A DNA stretch of 64,000 nt from DATBQN01 sp963799925 (GCA_963799925.1 CAWCYZ010000002.1:1674001-1738000); one strand, 5' to 3'. Positions 17,331-26,321 are shown, counted from the stretch's first letter. A program made the numbers and translations. The notes: generated by a model from the sequence alone, not told the origin.

Positions 17331-19085
17331 TCAGGCGACCGTCTCGCGCACCACCTCGTCGATCGTCGTCACGCCGTCGCGGATCTTCTGCATGCCGCTC
17401 TGGCGCAGCGTGATCATGCCGTTCTGGATCGCCTTCTGGCGCAGCTCGAAGGCCGAGGCGCCGGAGAGGATCATCTCGCGCAGCTCGTCCTCGATCTCCA
17501 TCACCTCGTAGAGCGCCAGGCGCCCCTTGTAGCCGGTGGTCGTGCAGCGCTCGCAGCCGCGGCCGCGGAAGAGCTTGAGCGTCCGCGCCTCCTGCTCGGA
17601 GAAGCCGATGTTGGTGAGCGCGGCCGCCGGCAGGTCCACCGGCTCCTTGCAGAAGGTGCAGATGCGGCGGACGAGCCGCTGCGCCGCGATCAGGTGGACC
17701 GAGGTGGCGACGAGGAACGGCTCGATGCCCATGTTCATCAGGCGGTTGATCGACGACGGTGCGTCGTTGGTGTGGAGGGTCGAGAGCACCAGGTGGCCGG
17801 TCATGGCGGCCTTGATCGCCACCTCGGCGGTCTCGAAGTCGCGCACCTCTCCGACCAGGATGATGTTGGGGTCCTGGCGCAGGAAGGAGCGCAGCGCGGC
17901 GGCGAAGTTCAAGCCGATCTGCTCTTTCATCTGCACCTGGTTGATGCCCACCAGGTTGAACTCGACGGGGTCCTCGGCGGTGATGATGTTGACCTCCGGC
18001 GTGTTGATGCGCTGGAGCGCCGAGTAGAGGGTGTTGGTCTTGCCGGAGCCGGTGGGCCCGGTGACCAGCACCATGCCGTAGGGCTTCAAGATGGCCTGCT
18101 CGAAGCGGCGCAGGGACTCGGGCTCGAAGCCGAGCTTCGCCATGTCGAGCATCAGCTTGTCTTTGTCCAAGAGGCGCATGACGATCTTCTCGCCGAAGAT
18201 CGTGGGCAGGACCGAGACGCGGAAGTCGAGGTCCTTGTTGCGGCCGGAGACCTTGGTCTTGATCTTGATGCGCCCGTCCTGCGGCATCCGTTTCTCGGCG
18301 ATGTCCAACTTCGCCATGATCTTGACGCGGCTGGTGATCGCCTCCTTGAGCTTCAAGGGCGGATGCATCATCTCGTAGAGGATGCCGTCGATGCGGTAGC
18401 GGACGCGGTAGTCCTTCTCGTACGGCTCGATGTGGATGTCCGAGGCGCCGCGCTTGATGGCATCGGTCAGGATGATGTTGACCAGCTTGACGACCGGCGC
18501 CTGCTCGGACTCCTCCTCGAGCGCCGCGAGGTCGAGATCCTCCTCCTCGTCGAGCACCTCGAGGTCGCCGCCCGGCTCGTCGGAGAGGTCCTCCATGACC
18601 TTCTTGAGCTCGATCGCGTGGGTCGAGCCGTAGTAGCGGTCGATCGCCATGCGGATGGCGTTCTCCGAGGCGACGACCGGCTCGACCTTGTAGCCGGTCA
18701 TGAACTTGACGTCGTCCATGGCGAAGACGTTGGTGGGGTCGATCATCGCCACGGTGACCGTGGCGCCCGCCTTGTTGACCGGCAGAATGGTGTACTTGCG
18801 CGCGATGTCGGCGGGGATGATCTTGATCACCGCCTCGTCGATCTCCATGCCCTGGAGGTCCACCGAGGGGACCCGGAAGTGCTGCGAGAGCGACTCGACG
18901 AGCTGCCGGTCGGTCAGGAAGCCGAGCTTGACCAGGTTGCTGCCGAGCCGCCCGCCCTGGTCCTTTTGCAGCGTCAGGGCCTCCTGGAGCTGCGCCTGGG
19001 TGATCTTCCCCGCCTTGACCAGCAGCTCCCCGAACTTGGCCGTGGTCGGTCCCTGCCTGCGCGCGGTCGTGTCGACCTGTGCCAT
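17331..19085 (-). CDS. pilB: Type IV pilus / type II secretion assembly ATPase (PilB/GspE)
   Basis: 584 residues from the ATG at 19085 (an ATG at 19124 is also in frame). The N-terminal MshEN-type domain begins at KFGELLVKAGKIT and continues through SQHFRVPSVDL. The ATPase core has Walker A GPTGSGKT, the Asp box ITAEDPVE, Walker B IILVGEVRD and the His box TGHLVLSTLHTND. A tetracysteine zinc site follows: CTFC, then CERC. It powers pilin polymerisation at the inner membrane. Pseudopilin-like genes occur at 49-50.5 kb, but no secretin or PilC is adjacent, so whether it serves pili or secretion is open. Confidence 0.93.
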   Translation of the reverse strand: MAQVDTTARRQGPTTAKFGELLVKAGKITQAQLQEALTLQKDQGGRLGSNLVKLGFLTDRQLVESLSQHFRVPSVDLQGMEIDEAVIKIIPADIARKYTILPVNKAGATVTVAMIDPTNVFAMDDVKFMTGYKVEPVVASENAIRMAIDRYYGSTHAIELKKVMEDLSDEPGGDLEVLDEEEDLDLAALEEESEQAPVVKLVNIILTDAIKRGASDIHIEPYEKDYRVRYRIDGILYEMMHPPLKLKEAITSRVKIMAKLDIAEKRMPQDGRIKIKTKVSGRNKDLDFRVSVLPTIFGEKIVMRLLDKDKLMLDMAKLGFEPESLRRFEQAILKPYGMVLVTGPTGSGKTNTLYSALQRINTPEVNIITAEDPVEFNLVGINQVQMKEQIGLNFAAALRSFLRQDPNIILVGEVRDFETAEVAIKAAMTGHLVLSTLHTNDAPSSINRLMNMGIEPFLVATSVHLIAAQRLVRRICTFCKEPVDLPAAALTNIGFSEQEARTLKLFRGRGCERCTTTGYKGRLALYEVMEIEDELREMILSGASAFELRQKAIQNGMITLRQSGMQKIRDGVTTIDEVVRETVA

Positions 19086-19172
19086 GCCTACACCCTGTGG
19101 AGCCGGAGCTCCGAGCCGGGCCATGAACGATCCAAACCGAGTTGCGACTGGGGTTTAGTGTAGCAGTCGACG

Positions 19173-19203
19173 AAAAAGCCCGTCAACGCAATGGCGGGAC
19201 GGG
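19173..19203 (-). terminator. Intrinsic terminator at the end of waaC
   Basis: Minus strand CCCGTC ... GACGGG (plus 19198-19203 and 19179-19184) followed by CTTTTT (plus 19173-19178). The descending arm lies on the stop codon of waaC, so the hairpin overlaps the coding end. It closes the hldA-hldC-waaC operon. Confidence 0.7.
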
Positions 19204-20343
19204 CGGCGGCGCGGCGAGGAGCCCGAGGGCGCGCTCGGCGACAGCGGCCGGCGGGATCTCGAGCAGGCAGGCCTTGACGTCCGCGAAGCGGCGGTGGCAG
19301 AAGCTGCAGGGCAGGAGGTGGAAGAGCGCCCGCTCCGGCGCCCCATAGGGGCCGGTCCGCCGCGGGTCGGTGGGCCCCATCACCATGAGCACCGGCGCGC
19401 CGAGCGCGTGGGCGAGGTGGAGCGGCCCCGAGTCGCCGCCGAGGACGAGCGCGGCGCGGCGGGCGAGCGCGGCGAAGGTCGGCAGGTCGGGCGCCGGCAC
19501 CCGGCGCACGGTGCCGCCGCCGCCGCCGGCGGCGGCAGCGGCAGCTTCGACGGCGGCCGCGAGATCCTCCTCGCCCGGCGCCGTCGCCACCCAGGTCGGC
19601 GGACCCCCCGCCGCGGCGAGGCGCCGCGCCACCTCGCCCCAAGCGGCGGGCGGATAGCGCTTGTTGCCCCAACCGGCGCCGGGATGAAGGAGCGCGAAGG
19701 GCCCCGGCGCGGCATCCAGGAGCTTGCGTGCCGCCGGCGGCACGACGGGGAAGAGCTTCTCGCCGCCGAAGTCGGCCGGCTCGCCGGGAAGGCCGAGCGC
19801 CGCGAGGAGCGAGAGGGCGCGGTCGACGGCATGGACGCCGGCGGGGGCCACCCGCTCGGTCATCCAGAGGGCGCTCGACGCCTCGCGGCGGTGGCGGCGG
19901 CCGGCGCCCACCCGGCGATCGGCGAAAGAGAGGGCGGCGAGGATGCCCGCCTTGTGGTTGCCCATCAGATCGAGGGCGACGTCCGGCGCGAAGCGGTCGA
20001 GGACGGCGAGGAGCTCGCCCACCTCGCCCCAGGTCGCGGGATGGAACGGCGACCGCCGCCAGGCGCGCAGGCGGACGACGATCAGGTCGTCTAGGTCCGG
20101 ATGGCCGGCGAGGAGGGGCGCCATCCCCTGCTCGACCACCCAGCCAATCCGCGCCCGCGGCAGCTTCCGGCGCAGGGCGCTGAGCACCGGCAGCGCATGG
20201 ACGACGTCGCCCAGGGCGCTGGTGCGGACGATGAGGATGCGCTGGCCGTCGAGCGCGCTCGCGGCCGGCTCGCGGCGGCCGGTCGGCTGGCGCGGGGCCG
20301 GCGCGGCGGCGCGGCGCCGGTCGCCGCCGCCGCCCTCGCTCAC
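19183..20343 (-). CDS. LPS heptosyltransferase (glycosyltransferase family 9)
   Basis: 386 residues. Adds heptose to the lipopolysaccharide inner core. GT-B fold with RILIVRTSALGDVVHALPVL at the N-terminus (the LGD-VVHALP signature of WaaC/WaaF), FALLHPGAGWGNKRYP in the middle, and GGDSGPLHLAHALGAPV with a GPTDPRRTGPYG motif in the donor site. A Cys/His-rich segment (LPCSFCHRRF) near the C-terminus is common in these enzymes. WaaC versus WaaF is not decided. A non-conserved basic N-terminal 30 residues precede the domain. Start overlaps the hldC stop (ATGA). Confidence 0.9.
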   Translation of the reverse strand: MSEGGGGDRRRAAAPAPRQPTGRREPAASALDGQRILIVRTSALGDVVHALPVLSALRRKLPRARIGWVVEQGMAPLLAGHPDLDDLIVVRLRAWRRSPFHPATWGEVGELLAVLDRFAPDVALDLMGNHKAGILAALSFADRRVGAGRRHRREASSALWMTERVAPAGVHAVDRALSLLAALGLPGEPADFGGEKLFPVVPPAARKLLDAAPGPFALLHPGAGWGNKRYPPAAWGEVARRLAAAGGPPTWVATAPGEEDLAAAVEAAAAAAGGGGGTVRRVPAPDLPTFAALARRAALVLGGDSGPLHLAHALGAPVLMVMGPTDPRRTGPYGAPERALFHLLPCSFCHRRFADVKACLLEIPPAAVAERALGLLAAPPPVPPLR

Positions 20344-20828
20344 CCCGCGATGTCCCGCATGCGGAGCACCCGCGAGATCAAGTCGCTGGTCGCATGGTCC
20401 TTGGGGTCGCCGACGAGGACGGTGCGCCCGCCGTAGGCGCGCACCACCTCGTACTCCGGCACCCGCTCCGGCGTGCCGTAGTCCGTCCCCTTGGCGTGGA
20501 CGTGGGGCTGCAGCTCGGCGAGGAGATCGGCGGGCGAGTCGCCGTCGAAGATCACCACCAAGTCGACCGGCACCAGGCCGGCGACCAGCTCGGCGCGCTC
20601 GTCCGCCGGCACCAGCGGCCGTCCGGGGCCCTTCAGGCGGGTGACCGAGCCGTCGCCGTTGACCCCGACGACGAGGAGGTCGGCCTCGCGCTTCGCCGCC
20701 TCGAGATAGCGCAGATGGCCGACGTGGAGGAGGTCGAAGTGGCCGTTGGCGAAGGCCACCCTGAGCCCTGCCTCGCGCGCCTCGGCCAGCCGCTCCGCGA
20801 CCTCGGCGCGGCTCATCACCCGGCCCAT
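20340..20828 (-). CDS. hldC: D-glycero-beta-D-manno-heptose 1-phosphate adenylyltransferase
   Basis: 162 residues. Nucleotidyltransferase of the RfaE2/HldE C-terminal type that activates heptose-1-phosphate with ATP to ADP-heptose. Motifs: FANGHFDLLHVGHLRYLE (HxGH site), VVGVNGDGSVTRLKGPGRP, PADERAELVAGL, HAKGTDY. In many bacteria this domain is fused to the kinase; here it is a separate gene overlapping the end of hldA and the start of waaC, forming a tight operon. Confidence 0.94.
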   Translation of the reverse strand: MGRVMSRAEVAERLAEAREAGLRVAFANGHFDLLHVGHLRYLEAAKREADLLVVGVNGDGSVTRLKGPGRPLVPADERAELVAGLVPVDLVVIFDGDSPADLLAELQPHVHAKGTDYGTPERVPEYEVVRAYGGRTVLVGDPKDHATSDLISRVLRMRDIAG

Positions 20829-21877
20829 CGCGCCTCCCCCCAGCGCAGGTCGGCGAGCGGGCGCGTGTCGCCGGCGATCGCTGCCTTGAGCTCGGTGGGC
20901 GAGAGCGTCGCCGTCCCCGCCTTCATCACCACGACGCCGCCGGCATAGTTGGCGAGGACGGCCGCCTCGAGCGGCGCCGCCCCGGCGGCGAGGGCGAGGG
21001 CGAAGGTGCCGATCACCGTGTCGCCGGCGCCGGTGACGTCCGCCACCTGGTCGGTGCCGTGGACCGGCAGGTGGGCGGAGCGCTCCTCCTCGAAGAGGCT
21101 CATGCCGCGGCTGCCGCGGGTGATGAGGAGGAAGCCGGCGCCGAGCCGCGCCAGGAGGCGCCGCCCGCCGTCCTCGAGGCGGTCGGGGTCGTCGTCGATG
21201 GCGCCGCCGAGGAGCGCCTCGGCCTCCTCCTCGTTGGGGGTGGCGCCGTCGAGACCGGCGAACTCGGCGAGCTGGTAGCGGCTGTCGCCGACCAGGATCG
21301 CCGAGCCGCCGAGGGCGCGGCGCACCATCGGCAGGAGCGCCGGCTCGACGGCGCCGTAGCCGTAGTCCGAGAGGATGGCGACCCGCGCCACGCCCGCCCA
21401 GCCGGCGAGGCTGTCGCCGAAGCGCCGGCGCTCGGCGGCGGTCAGCTCGAGCGTGTCCTCGATGTCGTAGCGGACGATCTGCTGCTTGATCGAATGCCTG
21501 CCGCCGCCGAGTATGCGGACCTTGGTCGGCGTCCGGTAGCCCGGCCGCGAGAGGATGCCGCCGGTCTCGACCCCCAGCTCGGCGAGCGCCGCGACCAGCT
21601 CCCGCCCGGAGGCGTCCTCGCCGACGATCCCCAGCGGCAGCGGCCGGCCGCCGAGCGCCGCGACGTTGGCGACCGCGTTGGCGCCGCCGCCGGGGGCGAG
21701 CCGCTCGCCCTGGTAGGAGAGGATGAGGACGGGCGCCTCGCGGCTGATGCGCTTGGGGACGCCCTGGATGAAGCGGTCGGCCACCAGGTCGACCACCATG
21801 ACGACCGGCTGCCCGGCCATGCCGTCGACCAGCTCCAGGAGCCGCTCGGTGCTGGGAAGCCGCCGCGTGTCAGCCAT
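20816..21877 (-). CDS. hldA: D-glycero-beta-D-manno-heptose-7-phosphate kinase
   Basis: 353 residues. PfkB/ribokinase-family kinase of the RfaE1 type. It has the substrate segment GGGANAVANVAALGG, the ATNP-like block GATPNEEEAEALLG and the catalytic motif DVTGAGDTVIGTF. It phosphorylates heptose-7-phosphate at C1, the step before the HldC reaction. The first ATG is used; a TACAAT box lies 12 bases upstream (plus 21890-21895), giving a very short leader. It heads the operon hldA-hldC-waaC, which ends at the terminator near 19180. Confidence 0.92.
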   Translation of the reverse strand: MADTRRLPSTERLLELVDGMAGQPVVMVVDLVADRFIQGVPKRISREAPVLILSYQGERLAPGGGANAVANVAALGGRPLPLGIVGEDASGRELVAALAELGVETGGILSRPGYRTPTKVRILGGGRHSIKQQIVRYDIEDTLELTAAERRRFGDSLAGWAGVARVAILSDYGYGAVEPALLPMVRRALGGSAILVGDSRYQLAEFAGLDGATPNEEEAEALLGGAIDDDPDRLEDGGRRLLARLGAGFLLITRGSRGMSLFEEERSAHLPVHGTDQVADVTGAGDTVIGTFALALAAGAAPLEAAVLANYAGGVVVMKAGTATLSPTELKAAIAGDTRPLADLRWGEARWAG

Positions 21878-21899
21878 TTGCGGCGTGGGATTGTAACAG

Positions 21900-22079
21900 C
21901 TAGGAGATCTCCTCCCGGGCCGCCTCTTCGCGCCGTTCGGCGATCAGCTCGGGGGAGAGGTTCTGGCCCTTCGGGATGTAGGATCGGAGGAGCGCGCGGG
22001 CGCGCCGCAGGGCTTCGTTGAGCTCGAGGGGCGTGCGCTGCTTGTGGCTCGAGGGCAGCTTCGGCTTGTCTTTGGGCAT
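21900..22079 (-). CDS. Small charged helical protein, 59 aa
   Basis: Starts MPKDKPKLPSSHKQ and continues with an amphipathic helix (ELNEALRRARALLRSY), a turn IPKGQNLS, and a highly charged helix PELIAERREEAAREEIS before the TAG. The tail resembles the C-terminal arms of Phd/VapB-type antitoxins (pattern L.ELIAERREEA), but no DNA-binding part precedes it and no toxin follows. Codon use is like the neighbours. It lies between hldA and the divergent midA gene. Function unknown. Confidence 0.5.
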   Translation of the reverse strand: MPKDKPKLPSSHKQRTPLELNEALRRARALLRSYIPKGQNLSPELIAERREEAAREEIS

Positions 22080-22130
22080 AGCGACAGCCTAGCACCTTCA
22101 GCGCGCCTTCATCAGATACTCACCCGCTCG

Positions 22131-23267
22131 ATGCCGGCCGCGTCCTCGATTCTCTCCCCCAGCGACCGCCTCCGCGCCCGCATCGCCCTGCGCGGCGCGA
22201 TCCCCTTCGCCGAGTTCATGGAGGAGGCGCTCTACGGGGAGCGCGGGTACTACCGGCGGGGCGACCTGCCGATCGGGGAGGCGGGGGACTACGTCACCGG
22301 CTCGTCGCTCTCCCCCCTCTTCGGACGCGCCACCGGCCGGCTGCTGGCGCGGCTCGACGCGGTCCTCGGCCGGCCGGCGGAGCTGTTCGAGGCGGGGTAC
22401 GGGACCGGCGCGCACGCCGCCGCGGCGCGCTCCTTCTTTCCACCCGTGCCGTCCGTGGCGGACCGCCGCTTCCGCGCCTGGGATCGCGTCGGCCGTGCGG
22501 CTCCCGAGGGCGTCGAGCCCATCGCCGACCTCGACGCGATCCCGGAGCGCTCGGTCGACGGGATGATCTTCTCCTACGAGCTGTTCGACGCCCTTCCCGT
22601 GCACCGGCTGATCGGTCGAGCGGACGGCGGGCTGGGCGAGCTGTGGGTGGAGCTCGCCCCCGCCGGCGGCTTCGCCTGGCGCGAGGGCGAGCTCTCGGAC
22701 CCGGCGCTCGCCGGCCTGCTCCGCGATCCCGATCCTCCCGGTAATCCCGGTCATCCTCGCGATCCCCATCATCCCGACACCGCGCTCGCTCCCGGCCAGG
22801 TCGCCGACCTCTCCCCCGGCTGGGCGCCGCTCTACCGCCGGCTGGCCCGCCGGCTGGGCCGCGGGCTCCTCGTCACCTGCGACTATGGCTTTCCGCGCCA
22901 GCTCCTCCTCGACGCCCGCATCCGCCCGCACGGCACGCTCGCCGCCTACAGCCGCCAGCGCCTCCACCGCAACCCCTTCGTCCTCATCGGCGAGCAGGAC
23001 CTGACGGCGCACGTCGACCTCTCGGCGCTCCGCCGCGCTGGCGAGGAGGAGGGCCTGACGACCGTCGCCCTCACCCGCCAGGCGCTCTGGCTCGCCGCCT
23101 GCGGCATCTTCGAGGATCTGGCGAACGCCGATCCCGCCACCCGCCAGCAGGCGATGGGCCTGCTGGACGGCGAGGGGATGGGCGAGGAGATCCGCGTCCT
23201 CGTCCAGGCCCGCGGGATCGATGCCTCGGCGGTGCTCGACGCCGCTCTCCTCGCGGCGGCGCGATAG
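22131..23267 (+). CDS. MidA/NDUFAF7-type SAM-dependent methyltransferase
   Basis: 378 residues from ATG 22131. Family Methyltransf_28: IPFAEFMEEALYGERGYYRRG, DYVTGSSLSPLFGR, then the SAM loop ELFEAGYGTGAHA and a FSYELFDALPVHRL block; the C-terminal VTCDYGFPR and GTLAAYSRQRLHRNPFVLIGEQDLTAHVDL are strongly diagnostic. The mitochondrial relative methylates an arginine in a complex I subunit; bacterial targets are unproven. An unusual Pro/His/Asp-rich insert (DPPGNPGHPRDPHHPDT) lies in the middle. A GATACT box 10 bases before the start suggests a leaderless or near-leaderless mRNA. Confidence 0.88.
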   Translation: MPAASSILSPSDRLRARIALRGAIPFAEFMEEALYGERGYYRRGDLPIGEAGDYVTGSSLSPLFGRATGRLLARLDAVLGRPAELFEAGYGTGAHAAAARSFFPPVPSVADRRFRAWDRVGRAAPEGVEPIADLDAIPERSVDGMIFSYELFDALPVHRLIGRADGGLGELWVELAPAGGFAWREGELSDPALAGLLRDPDPPGNPGHPRDPHHPDTALAPGQVADLSPGWAPLYRRLARRLGRGLLVTCDYGFPRQLLLDARIRPHGTLAAYSRQRLHRNPFVLIGEQDLTAHVDLSALRRAGEEEGLTTVALTRQALWLAACGIFEDLANADPATRQQAMGLLDGEGMGEEIRVLVQARGIDASAVLDAALLAAAR

Positions 23268-23290
23268 GTCCTCGCGCTACGATACCCGCC

Positions 23291-24073
23291 GTGCCCGCCT
23301 ATGACGTCGTCATCCCCGCCCGCGACGAGGCGTCGACGGTCGCCGGGGTGGTGCGGGCGGCGCGCTCGGCTCCCGGCGCCGGCCGGGTGGTGGTGGTCGA
23401 CGACGGCTCGACGGACGGCACCGCCGCCGCGGCGGCCGCCGCCGGGGCCGAGGTCGTCCGCGCCCGCCCGCCGGGGGAGCGGGGTGACAAGGGCCGCGCC
23501 TTGGCCGCGGGCGTCGCCGCCACGTCGTCCCCGGTCCTCGTCTTCTTCGATGCCGACATCGAGGGCGTCGGCCCGGACCACTTCGCGGCGCTGGCGGCGC
23601 CGGTCCTCGCCGGCGAGGCCGTCCTCTCCTGCGGGATCGTCGACTATGGGCGCTGGAAGAGCCCGCTCTTCCTCCGGCTGCCGCCGATCACCGGCCTGCG
23701 CGCCCTGCGGCGGGAGGTCTTCGCCGCCATCGCCGAGGAGAACCGGCGCGGCTTTCGCATCGAGATCATGATCAATGAGGTCGTGGCCCGCGGCAGGATG
23801 CCGGCGGCGATCCGCGTCCTCGGCGGACTGTCCCACCGTTCCAAGGTCCGGAAGCTGGGCTGGGCGGCGGGGCTGCCGCAGCACTTGGCGATGACGGTCG
23901 AGCTGATAGGCTGCCTGCGCACCGTGCCGCTGTGGACCTATGGCGCCTATCTGCGGCACCTGCGCATCGTTTCAGCCGTCGAGCCCGACGCCCGGCCGGC
24001 CGCTCATCCAGATACCCGGCCGGATACCGGGCGGTTCATCCAGCCGCCCGAGGGCGCCGTAGATAAAGCATGA
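23291..24073 (+). CDS. Family 2 glycosyltransferase
   Basis: 260 residues from a GTG start. GT-A fold with VVIPARDEASTVAGVV, VVDDGSTDGT and the metal-binding FFDADIEG (DxD). The acceptor part contains RREVFAAI and GFRIEIMINEVVARG, like dolichyl/polyprenyl-phosphate mannosyl- or glucosyltransferases, but without C-terminal membrane helices. A related GT2 is at 35698. Its stop overlaps the start of the DUF547 gene (ATGA). A TACGAT box lies 7 bases before the start codon. The C-terminal tail has a short DTRPDT-type repeat. Confidence 0.85.
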   Translation: MPAYDVVIPARDEASTVAGVVRAARSAPGAGRVVVVDDGSTDGTAAAAAAAGAEVVRARPPGERGDKGRALAAGVAATSSPVLVFFDADIEGVGPDHFAALAAPVLAGEAVLSCGIVDYGRWKSPLFLRLPPITGLRALRREVFAAIAEENRRGFRIEIMINEVVARGRMPAAIRVLGGLSHRSKVRKLGWAAGLPQHLAMTVELIGCLRTVPLWTYGAYLRHLRIVSAVEPDARPAAHPDTRPDTGRFIQPPEGAVDKA

Positions 24074-24873
24074 GGCATGCGATGAAGATGAAGACGAAGA
24101 CTCTAGCTACCCTGCTCCTCCTCGCCCTCGCGGCGGTCCTGCCGTCGGCGGCGCGGGCGGCGGCGCCGGACTACTCGGCCTGGAACGACCTGCTCGCGCG
24201 GCATTACGATCCCGCCAGGGGCATGGACTACAAAGCGCTCAAGGCCAAGGATTCGCAGACCCTGGCCGGCCTGCGCCAGCGGTTGGCCGAGGTCGATCCG
24301 GGCTCGCTGCCGCGCAACGACCAGCTCGCCTACTGGATCAACCTCTACAACATCTCGGTCGTCTCGATCGTCGTCGACCACTATCCGGTGGCTTCGATCC
24401 GCGACATCTCGACCGATCCGATCATCCGCCTGAACGTTTTCAAGAAGCCGTCGGTCAAGGTCAAGGGCGGCTCGCTGTCGCTCAACGACATCGAGAACGG
24501 GAAAATCCGCGAGGCCTTCGAGGACCCGCGCATCCATTTCGCCATCAACTGTGCCGCCGAGAGCTGCCCGCCGATCCGCACCGAAGCGTACGCCGGGCCG
24601 CGCATCGGCGAGCAGCTCGACGACCAAGCGCGGAGGTTCTTGAACGGCCCCCACGGCGCGCATCTCGAGAAGGACGGCGACACGCTGATCGTCCACACCA
24701 CTAAGGTGATGGACTGGTTCGGCGAGGACTTCGACAAGTGGGGCGGCGGGCGCCTGGCCTTCCTGAAGAAGTACGTCTCGCCCGACAAGCGGGCGCAGAT
24801 CGAGAAGGCCGGCCAGAACGCCAAGCTCGAGTACGACTCCTACAGCTGGAAGCTGAACGACGCCTCGAGATGA
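24070..24873 (+). CDS. Exported DUF547 protein
   Basis: 267 residues. A signal peptide (LATLLLLALAAVLPSAARA) precedes the DUF547 domain: YSAWNDLLARHYD, MDYKALKA, NDQLAYWINLYNI, LNDIENGKIREAF, and HFAINCAAESCPPIRTEAY, in which the N-C-A-..-S-C-P-P pattern marks the family. DUF547 is related to cysteine-protease-like (papain/transglutaminase) folds, but activity is undemonstrated. Several close ATGs exist (24070, 24082, 24088); the first overlaps the stop of the preceding glycosyltransferase. The stop overlaps the next start (ATGA), so three genes are coupled. Confidence 0.9.
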   Translation: MRHAMKMKTKTLATLLLLALAAVLPSAARAAAPDYSAWNDLLARHYDPARGMDYKALKAKDSQTLAGLRQRLAEVDPGSLPRNDQLAYWINLYNISVVSIVVDHYPVASIRDISTDPIIRLNVFKKPSVKVKGGSLSLNDIENGKIREAFEDPRIHFAINCAAESCPPIRTEAYAGPRIGEQLDDQARRFLNGPHGAHLEKDGDTLIVHTTKVMDWFGEDFDKWGGGRLAFLKKYVSPDKRAQIEKAGQNAKLEYDSYSWKLNDASR

Positions 24874-26297
24874 TCGCCCCGGAGGCTCGGCAGACCGCGA
24901 TCGACGCCCGACGGCCTGACCGTCGGCCCCGGCCCCTGCTGCGCAGCGCCGCCGCCCTCTTCGCCGACCCGGTGACACCCGAGAAGCGCCGGCTCCTCGC
25001 CGAGCGCTGGGAGGGGCTCGCCCCGGCGCTCCGCTTCACCGGCCAGGGGCTCGGCCAGAAGGCGACCGGCTGCGGCGCCACGATCGGCGTCCAGCCGCGC
25101 TGCGACTTCGCCTGCACCGGCTGCTATCTGGGCGGCGAGGCGAACCGCATCCCGGCGCTCTCGACCGCCGCCATCCTCGCCCAGCTCGACGAGCTGCGGC
25201 GCTACCTGGGGCCGAAGAGCAACGTCCAGCTGACCGACGGCGAGGTGACCCTCCGCCCGGAGAGCGAGCTCCTGGAGATCCTCGGCCACGCCCGCGCCAT
25301 CGGCGTCGTGCCGATGCTGATGACCCACGGCGACAACCTGCGCCGCCGGCCGGGCCTCCTCGAGCGCCTGATGGAGGGCGGGTTGACCGAGGTGTCGATC
25401 CACATCGACATCACCCAGCGCGGCCGCGACGGCCACCGGCGCCCGGCGTCGGAGCTGGAGCTCCACCCGCTGCGCGAGGAGTTCGCGGCGATGATCCGTG
25501 CCGCGCGGCGGCGGACCGGGCGCGAGCTCCGCGCCGCGATGACCCTCACCGTCACCGGCGACAACCTGCCGCAGATCGCCGACGTGGTGCGCTGGACGAT
25601 CGCCCACCGCGACGCCTTCGGCCTGATGAGCTTCCAGCCGCTCGCCCAGGTGGGCCGCACACGCCGCGAGCTCCAGGGGGTCGACGCCGCGGCGCTATGG
25701 GCTGAGATCGGCAAGGCGACCGCCGACTTCGGGGCGGTGATCGGGAGGCCCGAGCCGCTCCACTTCGGCCATCCCGACTGCACGCGCTTCGTGCCCTTCC
25801 TGGCGCTCGAGCGGCCTGGCGAGCGGCCGCGCCTGATCCAGACTTTCCGCGACTGCCCCGAGGACCTGGCGATCGTCGAGGCGTTTTTCGCCAAGGGTCT
25901 GGGCGGCGTCGCCTTCCGCGACGATCGCGCGCTCGAGAAGATCGCTCGCGGCCTCGGGCTCCTCCGCTCCGAGCCGCGCTGGATCCTCGGTCACGTCCGC
26001 CGCTGGGCCGACCGCCGCCTCCGGGAGGAGACCGGGAGCGGCCTCGTCAGCCTCTTCGCCGACGCCCTCCGCGGCCGGGTGCGCCTCGACGGCTTCACGC
26101 TGACCAGCCATCACTTCATGAGCCCGGAGGAGCTGGGGACCGAAACCGGCCGCGAGCGCCTCGCCGCCTGCGTCTTCCGCGTCCCCGTCCGCGGCGAGAT
26201 GGTGCCGATGTGCCGCGTCAACGCCGGCGGCGTCCGCGAGAGCTTCTACGCCGAGATCCCGCCGCCGGAGCGCGGAGCGGCGCCGGCGGCCGTGTAG
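24870..26297 (+). CDS. Radical SAM protein
   Basis: 475 residues. The SAM-cluster motif is CDFACTGC (CxxxCxxC) at about residues 75-82, preceded by GCGATIGVQPR. A TIM-barrel pattern follows: NVQLTDGEVTLRP, VVPMLMTHGDN, EVSIHIDITQRG, then ELRAAMTLTVTGDNLPQI. The C-terminal region has further Cys (HPDCTRF, FRDCPED, LAACVFRV, VPMCRVN), which could hold an auxiliary cluster. Family is unassigned; it resembles general radical SAM enzymes acting on lipids or small molecules. Start ATG overlaps the DUF547 stop. The coupled GT2-DUF547-rSAM operon hints at modification of an envelope glycan or lipid, but that is inference. Confidence 0.85.
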   Translation: MIAPEARQTAIDARRPDRRPRPLLRSAAALFADPVTPEKRRLLAERWEGLAPALRFTGQGLGQKATGCGATIGVQPRCDFACTGCYLGGEANRIPALSTAAILAQLDELRRYLGPKSNVQLTDGEVTLRPESELLEILGHARAIGVVPMLMTHGDNLRRRPGLLERLMEGGLTEVSIHIDITQRGRDGHRRPASELELHPLREEFAAMIRAARRRTGRELRAAMTLTVTGDNLPQIADVVRWTIAHRDAFGLMSFQPLAQVGRTRRELQGVDAAALWAEIGKATADFGAVIGRPEPLHFGHPDCTRFVPFLALERPGERPRLIQTFRDCPEDLAIVEAFFAKGLGGVAFRDDRALEKIARGLGLLRSEPRWILGHVRRWADRRLREETGSGLVSLFADALRGRVRLDGFTLTSHHFMSPEELGTETGRERLAACVFRVPVRGEMVPMCRVNAGGVRESFYAEIPPPERGAAPAAV

Positions 26298-26321
26298 CGC
26301 CCGGAGCCTCCGCTCCCAGCT

